DNA of 64,000 nucleotides from an uncultured Eubacterium sp. (GTDB lineage Bacteria > Bacillota > Clostridia > Lachnospirales > Lachnospiraceae), in contig CAKRFN010000003.1 of NCBI GenBank assembly GCA_934320655.1, positions 186,001 through 250,000 on the forward strand, given 5' to 3'. A program made the translations under genes and the position numbers. Positions 8,176-16,274 of the stretch are shown piece after piece. Below the pieces are notes generated by a model that searched no databases, was not told the DNA's origin, and worked only from the letters and a program-made list of their open reading frames with translations. The first letter of the stretch is position 1; every line of letters starts with the position of its first letter.

Positions 8176-8580
8176 TTACCGCAGACTGATACGCACCAGC
8201 GCCCTGCGCAGTGCCAGTTCTGCTCTGACCACATCCAGATCCTCTGTCTTGGCTGCAAGTCGCTCCTCGGCACGCCGCTTGGCTGCCTCGGCACGATCCC
8301 AGTCGATCTCATCCGGCCACTCGGCGATCTCTGCGAGCAGTGTCACCTTATCTCCGAGAATCTGTGCAAATCCGGAATGCACCGCTGCCTTTTTCTGTCC
8401 GTCCTCCTCGGTGATTGTTACGATACCGGGCGCAAGGACTGTCGTCACCGGGATATGGTTTTTGTACACACCGATATCACCTTCTACCGTGGTAAACTCG
8501 ATCATTGTCGCTTCACCCGTGTAAAACACGCGTTCCGGCGTGATAATCTCTACCTGAAAATTTCTGCTTTCATCTGCCAT
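8176..8580 (-). CDS. atpC: ATP synthase F1 epsilon subunit
   Basis: A 134-residue epsilon subunit: N-terminal beta sandwich (FQVEIITPERVFYTGEA, GDIGVYKNHIPVTT) and C-terminal helical hairpin (RAEAAKRRAEERL). It couples the central stalk to the c-ring and can inhibit hydrolysis. It is the last gene of the operon, ten bases after atpD, and is followed by a terminator. Normal length for the family. Confidence 0.95.
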   Translation of the reverse strand: MADESRNFQVEIITPERVFYTGEATMIEFTTVEGDIGVYKNHIPVTTVLAPGIVTITEEDGQKKAAVHSGFAQILGDKVTLLAEIAEWPDEIDWDRAEAAKRRAEERLAAKTEDLDVVRAELALRRALVRISLR

Positions 8581-8590
8581 ACGCTACCCC

Positions 8591-9979
8591 CTATTTCATA
8601 CGGGCACGTACTTCATCGATGGAGCCGGCATTCAGGAACAGACCCTCAGGAATATCGTCATGCTTTCCTTCCAGAATCTCCTTGAAACCACGGATGGTCT
8701 CAGCGATCGGTACATATTTTCCTTCCATTCCGGTGAACTGTGTCGCTACATGGAACGGCTGTGACAGGTATCTCTGGATCTTTCTCGCACGGTTTACGAC
8801 TACCTTGTCATCCTCTGACAGCTCGTCCATACCGAGGATCGCGATGATATCCTGTAATTCCTTATATTTCTGTAAGATCTCCTGCACACCGCGGGCTACC
8901 TTGAAATGCTCCTCTCCTACGATACGGGGATCGAGGATACGTGAGGTAGATGCCAGCGGATCTACTGCCGGATAGATACCTAACGCTGCGATGGAACGCT
9001 CCAATACGGTCGTTGCGTCCAAGTGCGCGAAGGTCGTTGCCGGCGCAGGGTCTGTCAGGTCATCCGCAGGCACATAGACTGCCTGTACGGATGTGATGGA
9101 ACCATTCTTTGTAGATGTAATACGCTCCTGCAGAGCACCCATCTCTGTCTGTAAGGTAGGCTGATATCCTACGGCTGACGGCATACGTCCGAGCAGCGCA
9201 GATACCTCTGATCCTGCCTGTGTGAAACGGAAAATGTTGTCGATGAATAACAGCACATCCTTTCCACCTTTATCACGGAAATACTCCGCCATTGTCAGTC
9301 CGGTCAGTCCGACACGCATACGTGCTCCCGGCGGCTCGTTCATCTGACCGAATACCATCGTCGTCTTATCGATAACGCCTGATTCCTTCATCTCGTAGTA
9401 CAGGTCATTACCCTCACGGGTACGCTCGCCGACTCCGGTAAATACGGAATATCCACCATGCTCTGTCGCGATGTTATGGATCAACTCCTGAATCAGCACG
9501 GTTTTTCCTACTCCTGCACCTCCGAACAGACCGATCTTTCCACCTTTCTGATACGGGCAGAGCAGATCTACGACCTTGATACCGGTCTCCAACATCTCGG
9601 AAGATGTCGCCTGTTCCTCAAAGCTGGGAGCGGGTCTATGGATGGGCATATACTCCACATCTGTGGGAGCGGGCTGCTCATCGATGGGCTCACCGAGCAC
9701 GTTGAAGATACGTCCCAGTGTGTTCTCTCCTACAGGAACAGAGATCGCAGCGCCGGTTGCTTTCGCATCCATGCCGCGTACCAGTCCGTCTGTCGGGCCC
9801 ATGGCAATACATTTCACGGTATCATCACCCAGGTGCGAAGCTACCTCTACGACAAGACGCTCCCCGTTTTTACGGGTGATCTCGATCGCCTCATTGATCT
9901 CCGGGATCTGTCCCTCCGGAAACTTGATATCGAGGACTGCACCAATGATCTGAGTGATTTTTCCAATATTTTCTGCCAT
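8591..9979 (-). CDS. atpD: ATP synthase F1 beta subunit
   Basis: A 462-residue catalytic subunit of F1. Walker A GGAGVGKT and the following catalytic segment GVGERTREGNDLYYEM are intact, Walker B is DVLLFIDNIFR, and the ALLGRMPSAVGYQPTL segment is conserved. It makes ATP at the alpha-beta interface on the inner face of the membrane. It starts 28 bases after atpG. Length and motifs are standard. Confidence 0.97.
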   Translation of the reverse strand: MAENIGKITQIIGAVLDIKFPEGQIPEINEAIEITRKNGERLVVEVASHLGDDTVKCIAMGPTDGLVRGMDAKATGAAISVPVGENTLGRIFNVLGEPIDEQPAPTDVEYMPIHRPAPSFEEQATSSEMLETGIKVVDLLCPYQKGGKIGLFGGAGVGKTVLIQELIHNIATEHGGYSVFTGVGERTREGNDLYYEMKESGVIDKTTMVFGQMNEPPGARMRVGLTGLTMAEYFRDKGGKDVLLFIDNIFRFTQAGSEVSALLGRMPSAVGYQPTLQTEMGALQERITSTKNGSITSVQAVYVPADDLTDPAPATTFAHLDATTVLERSIAALGIYPAVDPLASTSRILDPRIVGEEHFKVARGVQEILQKYKELQDIIAILGMDELSEDDKVVVNRARKIQRYLSQPFHVATQFTGMEGKYVPIAETIRGFKEILEGKHDDIPEGLFLNAGSIDEVRARMK

Positions 9980-10007
9980 TGTTTCACTCCTTATATTTTT
10001 TATTTAA

Positions 10008-10871
10008 CTAACTAATCGCTTCCGCGCCTGCGATGATCTCGGTCAACTCCTGAGTGATCGAGCCCTGACGCGCACGATTGTATTTCAAAGACAAATCACT
10101 AATCATGTCTTCCGCATTACTTGTCGCTGAATCCATTGCCTGCATTCTGGCTCCGTTTTCACTGGCAAGTGCCTCCACCAACGCACCGTAGAAAATACTG
10201 GTAACGTATTTGGGAATAATCAGATCCAGAGCCTCCTCTACATTCGGCTCATAGTTCATGAGCAGCTTATCATCTGCTGCGGCGATCTCCTCATCGGAAA
10301 ACTCTACCGGAAGCAGTTTCATCAGCTTTGGCACATGTACGACCGTATTTTTAAAATGTGTGTATGCGAGATAGATCTCGCCGATCTCTCCTGTGGTGAA
10401 CGCATCCAGCACACGCGCACACACAGCCGCCGCATCCTCATAGGAGGGAGCTTCCATGATCGCAGAGTGATCCTCTTTGATCGTGTAGCCGTAACGGTCG
10501 AGTGTCTCACGTCCCTTGCTTCCGATACAGTAGACCTCTACCTGATCTTTCGGTAAAAGCTCCTGATTGTTCGTAATCAGCTTGGTCACGTTTGCGTTGT
10601 ATCCGCCTGCGAGTCCGCGGTTTGAGGTAATGACTACCACGGCGATCTTGTCAGATGCCCCACTTTGCAGGTACGGATGATTGATGTTGCCGGATTTCGC
10701 CAGGATCGATGTCACCGTCTGGTACATATGGTTAAAATACGGATCTGTCGCCTCTGCGTGAAGCTTTGCCTTCTGCAACTTTACGGTAGAAACTAATTTC
10801 ATGGCTTTTGTGATTTGCTGCGTACTCTGTATGCTGCTTTTTCTTCGCTTGATGTCTCTCATCGAAGCCAT
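10008..10871 (-). CDS. atpG: ATP synthase F1 gamma subunit
   Basis: A 287-residue central stalk subunit. The N-terminal helix (MASMRDIKRRKSSIQSTQQI) and C-terminal helix (YNRARQGSITQELTEIIAGA) that form the rotating coiled coil are both conserved. The middle part carries the Rossmann-like domain (SNRGLAGGYNANV). It lies between atpA and atpD with 20-28 base spacers. Confidence 0.96.
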   Translation of the reverse strand: MASMRDIKRRKSSIQSTQQITKAMKLVSTVKLQKAKLHAEATDPYFNHMYQTVTSILAKSGNINHPYLQSGASDKIAVVVITSNRGLAGGYNANVTKLITNNQELLPKDQVEVYCIGSKGRETLDRYGYTIKEDHSAIMEAPSYEDAAAVCARVLDAFTTGEIGEIYLAYTHFKNTVVHVPKLMKLLPVEFSDEEIAAADDKLLMNYEPNVEEALDLIIPKYVTSIFYGALVEALASENGARMQAMDSATSNAEDMISDLSLKYNRARQGSITQELTEIIAGAEAIS

Positions 10872-10891
10872 ATTTTATCACCGCCTTATTT

Positions 10892-12397
10892 CTACTTAAA
10901 AGATTTCTTGCATTCTTCGATTGCCTGGATCAGCTTCTGCTCAGTCGCATCGTCCATCGCCTTTGTCTCACGGATCGTCTCAAGAATCTCCGGATACTTG
11001 GTAGATACAAGCTCGATGAGTTCTCCCTCAAAACGGAGCACATCCTCAACTGCAATATCTAACAGATAGCGCTTGGTCGCTGCATAGATCATGATAACCT
11101 GATTCTCAACCGGCATGGGTTTGTACTGCGGCTGCTTTAACATCTCCTGCAGACGGCTTCCCTGTGCCAGTGTCTCTTTTGTCGCATCATCCAGCTCGGA
11201 ACCAAACTGTGAGAACGCTGCCAGCTCGGTATACTGTGCCAGCTCGGTACGGATCGGCGCTGCGATCTTCTTCATCGCTTTGATCTGAGCGGAACCACCT
11301 ACACGGGATACGGACAGACCGGCATTGATCGCCGGACGGAATCCTGCGTTAAACATCTCTGTCTCCAGATAGATCTGACCATCCGTGATAGAAATTACGT
11401 TCGTCGGAATGTATGCAGATACGTCGCCCGCCTGTGTCTCGATAATCGGTAATGCGGTCAGTGAACCGCCGCCGAGCTTGTCTGACAGACGCGCCGCACG
11501 CTCTAACAATCTGGAATGCAGGTAGAATACATCGCCCGGATATGCCTCACGTCCCGGCGGTCTACGAAGCAGCAAGGAGAGTGTACGGTATGCGGTAGCA
11601 TGTTTACTCAGGTCATCATAAATGATGAGTACATCCTCACCGTTTTCCATCCATTCCTCACCGATCGCACATCCTGCATACGGTGCAATATACTGTAAAG
11701 GTGCCAGCTCACTGGCAGTAGAAGCTACGACGGTGGTATAAGCCATTGCGCCGAACTCCTCTAAGGTATTCACGATGGAAGCTACGGTAGAAGCCTTCTG
11801 TCCGATGGCTACATAGATACACTTCACACCCTGTCCCTTCTGATTGATAATCGTATCGATCGCGATCGCTGTCTTACCGGTCTGTCTGTCTCCGATAATC
11901 AACTCACGCTGTCCGCGTCCGATCGGGATCATGGAATCGATCGCCTTGATACCTGTCTGTAACGGTGTATCTACGGATTTTCTGGAGATAACACCACTCG
12001 CTACTCGCTCGATCTCACGATATTTGTCGGTCTGGATCGGTCCTTTTCCGTCGATCGGCTGTCCAAGCGCATTTACAACACGCCCGATCATAGCGTCTCC
12101 GACAGGAACCTCTACCACGCGACCGGTCGTTTTCACGGTATCGCCCTCGTTGATATTCTTATTGGCTCCGAGCAATACGGCACCAACGTTATCTTCCTCA
12201 AGGTTCAATACCATTCCATATACTTCACCCGGAAATTCCAGAAGCTCGCCCTGCATCGCGTTTTCCAAACCGTGGATACGCGCGATACCGTCTGCCACCT
12301 GAATGACAGTACCTACGTCCGCCACTTCGAGTGTTGACGCATATCTGGCGATCTGCTCCTTAATCACGGAACTGATTTCCTCTGGTCTCAAATTCAT
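10892..12397 (-). CDS. atpA: ATP synthase F1 alpha subunit
   Basis: A 501-residue regulatory nucleotide-binding subunit, with P-loop GDRQTGKT and the conserved PGREAYPGDVFYLHSRLLER stretch. I choose ATG 12397, which overlaps the atpH stop as ATGA and has AGGTG at about ten bases. The ATG at 12406 has that same site only one base away. The overlap implies coupled translation of delta and alpha. Confidence 0.95.
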   Translation of the reverse strand: MNLRPEEISSVIKEQIARYASTLEVADVGTVIQVADGIARIHGLENAMQGELLEFPGEVYGMVLNLEEDNVGAVLLGANKNINEGDTVKTTGRVVEVPVGDAMIGRVVNALGQPIDGKGPIQTDKYREIERVASGVISRKSVDTPLQTGIKAIDSMIPIGRGQRELIIGDRQTGKTAIAIDTIINQKGQGVKCIYVAIGQKASTVASIVNTLEEFGAMAYTTVVASTASELAPLQYIAPYAGCAIGEEWMENGEDVLIIYDDLSKHATAYRTLSLLLRRPPGREAYPGDVFYLHSRLLERAARLSDKLGGGSLTALPIIETQAGDVSAYIPTNVISITDGQIYLETEMFNAGFRPAINAGLSVSRVGGSAQIKAMKKIAAPIRTELAQYTELAAFSQFGSELDDATKETLAQGSRLQEMLKQPQYKPMPVENQVIMIYAATKRYLLDIAVEDVLRFEGELIELVSTKYPEILETIRETKAMDDATEQKLIQAIEECKKSFK

Positions 12398-12960
12398 GGA
12401 GCGCATTCACCTACTTTCAACTGTATTTTTGATAATTCAGAACTGAGTGCCGCCAGCTTACTCTTGATACTGCTGTCAACGACTCTGTCCTTGATACGGA
12501 TGACCATTCCCCCGATGAGGGACGGATCCGTGTCATAATGCATTTCAAATTCCACATAATCTGTGGTTTCCAGAAGTTTGTCTACCAGATTGGACTTCTG
12601 GATCTCACCCAGTGGCATCACTGTGGTGACATAGGCAGTGCCGATATGTTTGTATTCTTTTGCCTGCCCGATAAAATATTCCAGCACAGCCGGGGTCTCG
12701 CTGTAGTGGTCTTTTTCCACTAACATCCGAAGTAATCCCACCAGCTCGTCGCTGACACGGCCTTTGAAAATCGCTTCAAGGGTCGCGATCTTGTCTTCTT
12801 TTACGATTTTCGGATGATTCATCAGTCGATTTAGCTCCTGATTGCTCTCCAGAACGGAGCGCACACCCTTAGCTTCCTCCAAAAACGAATCTAACTGGTT
12901 GGATTCCACTGCTAATTCAAACAATGCATCACCGTATGTTTTGGATACTAGCTTAGCCAT
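12394..12960 (-). CDS. atpH: ATP synthase F1 delta subunit
   Basis: A 188-residue delta (OSCP) subunit that joins F1 to the peripheral stalk. It shows the N-terminal helical bundle (YGDALFELAVESNQL) and the C-terminal signature DPSLIGGMVIRIKDRVVDSS. It overlaps atpF by 13 bases and atpA by 4. Confidence 0.93.
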   Translation of the reverse strand: MAKLVSKTYGDALFELAVESNQLDSFLEEAKGVRSVLESNQELNRLMNHPKIVKEDKIATLEAIFKGRVSDELVGLLRMLVEKDHYSETPAVLEYFIGQAKEYKHIGTAYVTTVMPLGEIQKSNLVDKLLETTDYVEFEMHYDTDPSLIGGMVIRIKDRVVDSSIKSKLAALSSELSKIQLKVGECAP

Positions 12961-13463
12961 GTTGAATCACCCATTTCCTTTATTGTCTCATCGACCAGTT
13001 GGTTTTGAATGTTGACATCGATATTTGCGGTGATGACCTTGGATGCCATCGCTGCCGCTACGGAGATCATCTCCTGCTTCATCTCGTCAACGACACGCTT
13101 CTTCTCCCGCAGTGCCTCCTCATTGGCACGCGCAATAATGCGGGCAGCCTCTTCCTTCGCATCCTCCACGATCTTCGCTTCGTTGCGGAGCGCTTTCTGC
13201 CTTGCCTCGGAGAGAATCGCCTCTGCCTCTTTCTCAATACCTTTCAGCTTTTCCTCATATTCAGCCTTCAACGCTGCTGCGTCGGTCTTATCTGCCGCTG
13301 CATCGTCCAATTCTGTCTGAATCTTGAGCTTACGGTCTGCTAACATCTGGCGAACCGGATTAAACAGCAGATAGCTCAATGCGAGGAACAGGAAAAATAT
13401 TGCAATCGCAAGCAATACCGAATCTTGTACCAACTGCATGTCCAGATCAAATAATCTTTCCAT
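12948..13463 (-). CDS. atpF: ATP synthase Fo b subunit
   Basis: A 171-residue peripheral stalk subunit: one membrane helix (about 12-32, SVLLAIAIFFLFLALSYLLF) followed by a long Ala/Glu/Lys-rich helix that dimerises. The ATG is preceded by AGGAGGT with a longer than usual spacer of about 15 bases. It sits between the c and delta genes in the normal order. Confidence 0.93.
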   Translation of the reverse strand: MERLFDLDMQLVQDSVLLAIAIFFLFLALSYLLFNPVRQMLADRKLKIQTELDDAAADKTDAAALKAEYEEKLKGIEKEAEAILSEARQKALRNEAKIVEDAKEEAARIIARANEEALREKKRVVDEMKQEMISVAAAMASKVITANIDVNIQNQLVDETIKEMGDSTWLS

Positions 13464-13505
13464 AACCGAGAAGTGTTACCTCCTTTTTTTATTGTTGATA
13501 CATTC

Positions 13506-13766
13506 TTATCTTGCTAACGGCTTTACGAACATTAACAGCATCGCTACGAGCAGACCATACAGACCTGTCGTCTCGGCAACTGCCTGTCCCAGTAACATCG
13601 TAGAGGTGATATCACCCTTTGCTCCGGGATTACGTCCAACGGCTGCAGCACCATGTCCTGCTGCGATACCCTGTCCAATACCAGGTCCGATACCGGCGAT
13701 AACTGCCAGACCAGCACCGATTGCTGAACACCCTAAGATAAAATCTGCACCTGTGAAATTCTCCAT
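13506..13766 (-). CDS. atpE: ATP synthase Fo c subunit, sodium-type ligand set
   Basis: An 86-residue proteolipid with two membrane helices and a polar loop (VGRNPGAKGD). The ring carries the coupling ion past subunit a. Numbered from the first Met, Gln32, Val63, Glu65, Thr66, Thr67 and Tyr70 occupy exactly the positions of the Na+ ligand network described for Ilyobacter tartaricus (Ser66 there, Thr here), and Pro28 is also kept. Proton-type rings lack the Gln32 and Ser/Thr66 pair. Na+ coupling is inferred from these residues. AGGAGG precedes the ATG. Confidence 0.95.
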   Translation of the reverse strand: MENFTGADFILGCSAIGAGLAVIAGIGPGIGQGIAAGHGAAAVGRNPGAKGDITSTMLLGQAVAETTGLYGLLVAMLLMFVKPLAR

Positions 13767-13799
13767 GATAATTTCCTCCTAATTAAAATAAAATCTTTG

Positions 13800-14525
13800 T
13801 TAGTACTCACCATCTTCGATGGCCTGATTGACGTATGTCATTGTCAACATACAGAATACATATGTCTGGATCGCTCCGGAGAACAGATCGAAGTACACAT
13901 GCAAAGCTGCCGGCCAGATGATCGCCACTTTGGCAAGGAGCGTGTATACCAGTGCCTCAATAACTACGCCTGACAAAATATTTGCAAACAGACGCAGTGA
14001 CAAGGATACCGGTACCGCGATATCACCGATCAGGTTGATCGGAGCCCAGATCGGCCACGGATCACAGAGACCCTTCAAAAAACCGGATACATGCTGGTGT
14101 TTGAACTTCTGGAACGTGATGATACCAAAGGTAATCAGTGCCAGAGCTAAGGTCGTACCATAATCTGCCGTGGGCGGCCGCAGACCGAGCAAACCGGAAA
14201 TATTACTCAAAAAAATGAAACAAAAGATTGTTCCGATATAGTTTGCAAAATATTTCGCGTTGTGCCCCATCGCATTCTCTACCATGCCATCCAGTTTCTC
14301 CACGATCAGTTCAATCACACACTGAAACGTATCGGGAACTTCCGTTGCATGCTTGATCTTGCGGTTTGCGATCAGTGCAAACGTCAGCAAAAGCAGCATG
14401 ACGATCAGGATACACACATGAGAGGTCGTGATCCAGAGTGTCTGTCCAAATAATTCATAGGAAAACAATCCGTGAATCATAAAGTCGACTTCTGAATCGG
14501 CGGCCATTAAAATGCCATACTCCAA
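13800..14525 (-). CDS. atpB: ATP synthase Fo a subunit
   Basis: A 241-residue polytopic stator subunit with about five or six membrane helices. It includes SLSLRLFANILSGVV, which holds the essential Arg that separates the two ion half-channels. The start is TTG 14525, seven bases after AGGAGG; the ATG six codons later has no site of its own at a good distance. The a subunit contacts the c-ring, so it should match the ion specificity of AtpE. Confidence 0.93.
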   Translation of the reverse strand: MEYGILMAADSEVDFMIHGLFSYELFGQTLWITTSHVCILIVMLLLLTFALIANRKIKHATEVPDTFQCVIELIVEKLDGMVENAMGHNAKYFANYIGTIFCFIFLSNISGLLGLRPPTADYGTTLALALITFGIITFQKFKHQHVSGFLKGLCDPWPIWAPINLIGDIAVPVSLSLRLFANILSGVVIEALVYTLLAKVAIIWPAALHVYFDLFSGAIQTYVFCMLTMTYVNQAIEDGEY

Positions 14526-14582
14526 ACTTTCACCTCCTTTTCTGCAGCCCTGTCTATGCCTGTGTAGGCTGCGATTTCTCTT

Positions 14583-15014
14583 TTACATCATATGATCCTG
14601 GTCAGTGTCTGACGCTTCGTCATAATGATTGCTTTTTCCTGCCAACCGGTCAAAAAGCGGTTGCAGATATGCGGATATTTTCAGCCCGAACACTCCGAAA
14701 AATGCGGGCAGTATCATTCCCAGCCGAAAATAAAAGGTAGCCACCAGTACAACCAGCACCACCAGATATCGTGTCATTGCAGATGCGATCGTTTTTCGCT
14801 TTGCGCCATCCTCCGTACCGAGGCTGACTGCATCCTCAATGGACATCGCCATGTGCACCGCCATAAACAGCGCACATCCGATACCGATCCACAGCCCCGT
14901 GGTATACCGCAAACGGTCATCCACGAACCACATACCAATCACCTGCAGCAACACTCCATATATAATTATTCCCAAAACCAGACCCGGTAATGCTTTATTG
15001 AGCCTTCTTAACAT
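14583..15014 (-). CDS. AtpI-like membrane protein of the ATP synthase operon
   Basis: About 143 residues with four predicted membrane helices (for example GLVLGIIIYGVLLQVIGMW and YLVVLVVLVATFYF) and a His/Asp-rich tail. The start ATG 15014 has GAGG six bases upstream and overlaps the previous gene by 20 bases; longer starts lack a ribosome site. Position between the AtpZ-like gene and atpB fits ATP synthase protein I, which helps assemble the c-ring, but sequence similarity alone is weak. Confidence 0.6.
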   Translation of the reverse strand: MLRRLNKALPGLVLGIIIYGVLLQVIGMWFVDDRLRYTTGLWIGIGCALFMAVHMAMSIEDAVSLGTEDGAKRKTIASAMTRYLVVLVVLVATFYFRLGMILPAFFGVFGLKISAYLQPLFDRLAGKSNHYDEASDTDQDHMM

Positions 15015-15288
15015 CTGCTTCCTCATTCTTACGATGATCTTTTCCGTCATCATGCTTCTTTGGCTGATAAATCCGGCGTGCAAACACGAATACATTTCGC
15101 ATGCCTGCCAATGCTCCCATGACAAAAAACGGAAGCGCCAGCCATGAAATATTGACCTTCTCACCCAGCCATGCGCCGAACAGCGTACATGCCAGAATCG
15201 GAACGATCATATTGATACCAAACTGCATGACCATGGCAAAGGATTGAAACACCTCTGAGTTGTTTTTTCTGTCTTTCCTATCTTCCAT
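14995..15288 (-). CDS. AtpZ/AtpI-family small membrane protein, first gene of atp operon
   Basis: A 97-residue protein: charged N-terminus, a two-helix hairpin (MVMQFGINMIVPILACTLFG and WLALPFFVMGALAGMRN), charged tail. This is the shape of the AtpZ family (F0F1-ATPase accessory, possible Mg2+/Ca2+ link) that opens many Firmicutes atp operons. ATG 15288 lies only nine bases after a TATAAT box, so the mRNA may be leaderless. A start at 15318 would put the promoter inside the gene. Confidence 0.7.
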   Translation of the reverse strand: MEDRKDRKNNSEVFQSFAMVMQFGINMIVPILACTLFGAWLGEKVNISWLALPFFVMGALAGMRNVFVFARRIYQPKKHDDGKDHRKNEEADVKKAQ

Positions 15289-15297
15289 ATCCTGCTC

Positions 15298-15326
15298 ATT
15301 ATAGCATTTTTTTAGCAAATATGTCT
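15298..15326 (-). promoter_or_regulatory. Promoter of the ATP synthase operon
   Basis: On the minus strand, TAGACA, an 18-base spacer and an extended -10 TGCTATAAT whose last six bases are 15303-15298. Expected transcription start is about 15291-15290, two or three bases before the first ATG. Confidence 0.65.
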
Positions 15327-15810
15327 ACACATTTAAGGTAATATTGCGATCTGTTCGTGAATATTTATAATAGCGCACGCCTGCGGCATCCATCATGCGT
15401 TTTGACGCCATTACCGAGGGTGTATGCTCATATTTATCGCTGTCATAGACCACGGTTTTGATACCGCTCTGAATGATCGCTTTGGCACATTCGTTACACG
15501 GAAACAGTGTCACATACAGCTTTGCTCCCTCAAGACTGCCGCCACGGTAGTTCAAGATCGCATTGAGCTCACTGTGTGTCGTATAAAAATATTTGTTTTC
15601 GAGCGGATCTCCCTCTCTCGTCCACGGAAACTCGTCATCCGAGCAGCCCATCGGGAATCCGTTATAACCCATCGACAAAATCTTATTGTCATTGCTCACG
15701 ATGCACGCGCCCACCTGCGTATGCGGATCTTTGGAACGCATCCCCGAAAGCATCGCCACACCCATAAAATACTCATCCCAACTGATATAATCGTCTCTCT
15801 TGTCACTCAT
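15325..15810 (-). CDS. Deoxycytidylate (dCMP) deaminase
   Basis: A 161-residue zinc deaminase of the ComEB type that converts dCMP to dUMP for thymidylate synthesis. Zinc and catalytic motif H-S-E-L is in TTHSELNAI and the second half P-C-N-E-C in TLFPCNECAKAI; GYNGFPMGCSD forms the substrate pocket. It overlaps the upstream phosphatase-like gene by eight bases and ends next to the atp promoter, so it closes the sua5 operon. Confidence 0.9.
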   Translation of the reverse strand: MSDKRDDYISWDEYFMGVAMLSGMRSKDPHTQVGACIVSNDNKILSMGYNGFPMGCSDDEFPWTREGDPLENKYFYTTHSELNAILNYRGGSLEGAKLYVTLFPCNECAKAIIQSGIKTVVYDSDKYEHTPSVMASKRMMDAAGVRYYKYSRTDRNITLNV

Positions 15811-16270
15811 GTACCGTTTCCTCCTGTTCGTTCAGCCAGACCGCCAGCTTTTTCACTGTTTTGGACAAAGATTCAAAGCACAATCCATAGGACGGCAATG
15901 GCGCGCCATACGGGTCCATGATCTCTAACTCCTCGCCCACAAGCGCCGTCAGGACATGCACCTGCGTCATCCGTTCCTCGCCGAGAATTGCCGCCGCCTG
16001 CGGCAATAACTTCTCCTCCATGACGAGTACAAGTGTATGCTCGTCCACATCCTCTGCGACGAGCTGTTCGGACATATATCCTTCCATATTGATCCCGTTA
16101 CTGATCAGTATCGCATCTACCTTCTGATTGAGTGGTTCGGGAAACAGTACCACCAGCCCACGCGCCAGAATCTCGATCTCCCGCTTCATACTACACTCCC
16201 GGAGCAGCGCTGCTGCCATTGGTGCCCGGCAGGTGCCGCTCTTTCCTACAAAAATGACCTTATCCCACAT
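15803..16270 (-). CDS. Low-molecular-weight phosphatase-like protein without catalytic Cys
   Basis: A 155-residue protein with the LMW protein-tyrosine/arginine phosphatase fold. The P-loop, normally C-x5-R as in VCTGNTCRS, reads VIFVGKSGTCRAP: the residue six before Arg is Gly (codon GGA), so the nucleophile is absent. The C-terminal general-acid motif DPYGAP remains. Gene order sua5 then phosphatase matches ywlC-ywlE of Bacillus subtilis, where YwlE is a protein-arginine phosphatase. I infer a pseudo-enzyme that binds rather than hydrolyses. It is four bases after sua5. Confidence 0.8.
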   Translation of the reverse strand: MWDKVIFVGKSGTCRAPMAAALLRECSMKREIEILARGLVVLFPEPLNQKVDAILISNGINMEGYMSEQLVAEDVDEHTLVLVMEEKLLPQAAAILGEERMTQVHVLTALVGEELEIMDPYGAPLPSYGLCFESLSKTVKKLAVWLNEQEETVHE

Positions 16271-16274
16271 ACTG

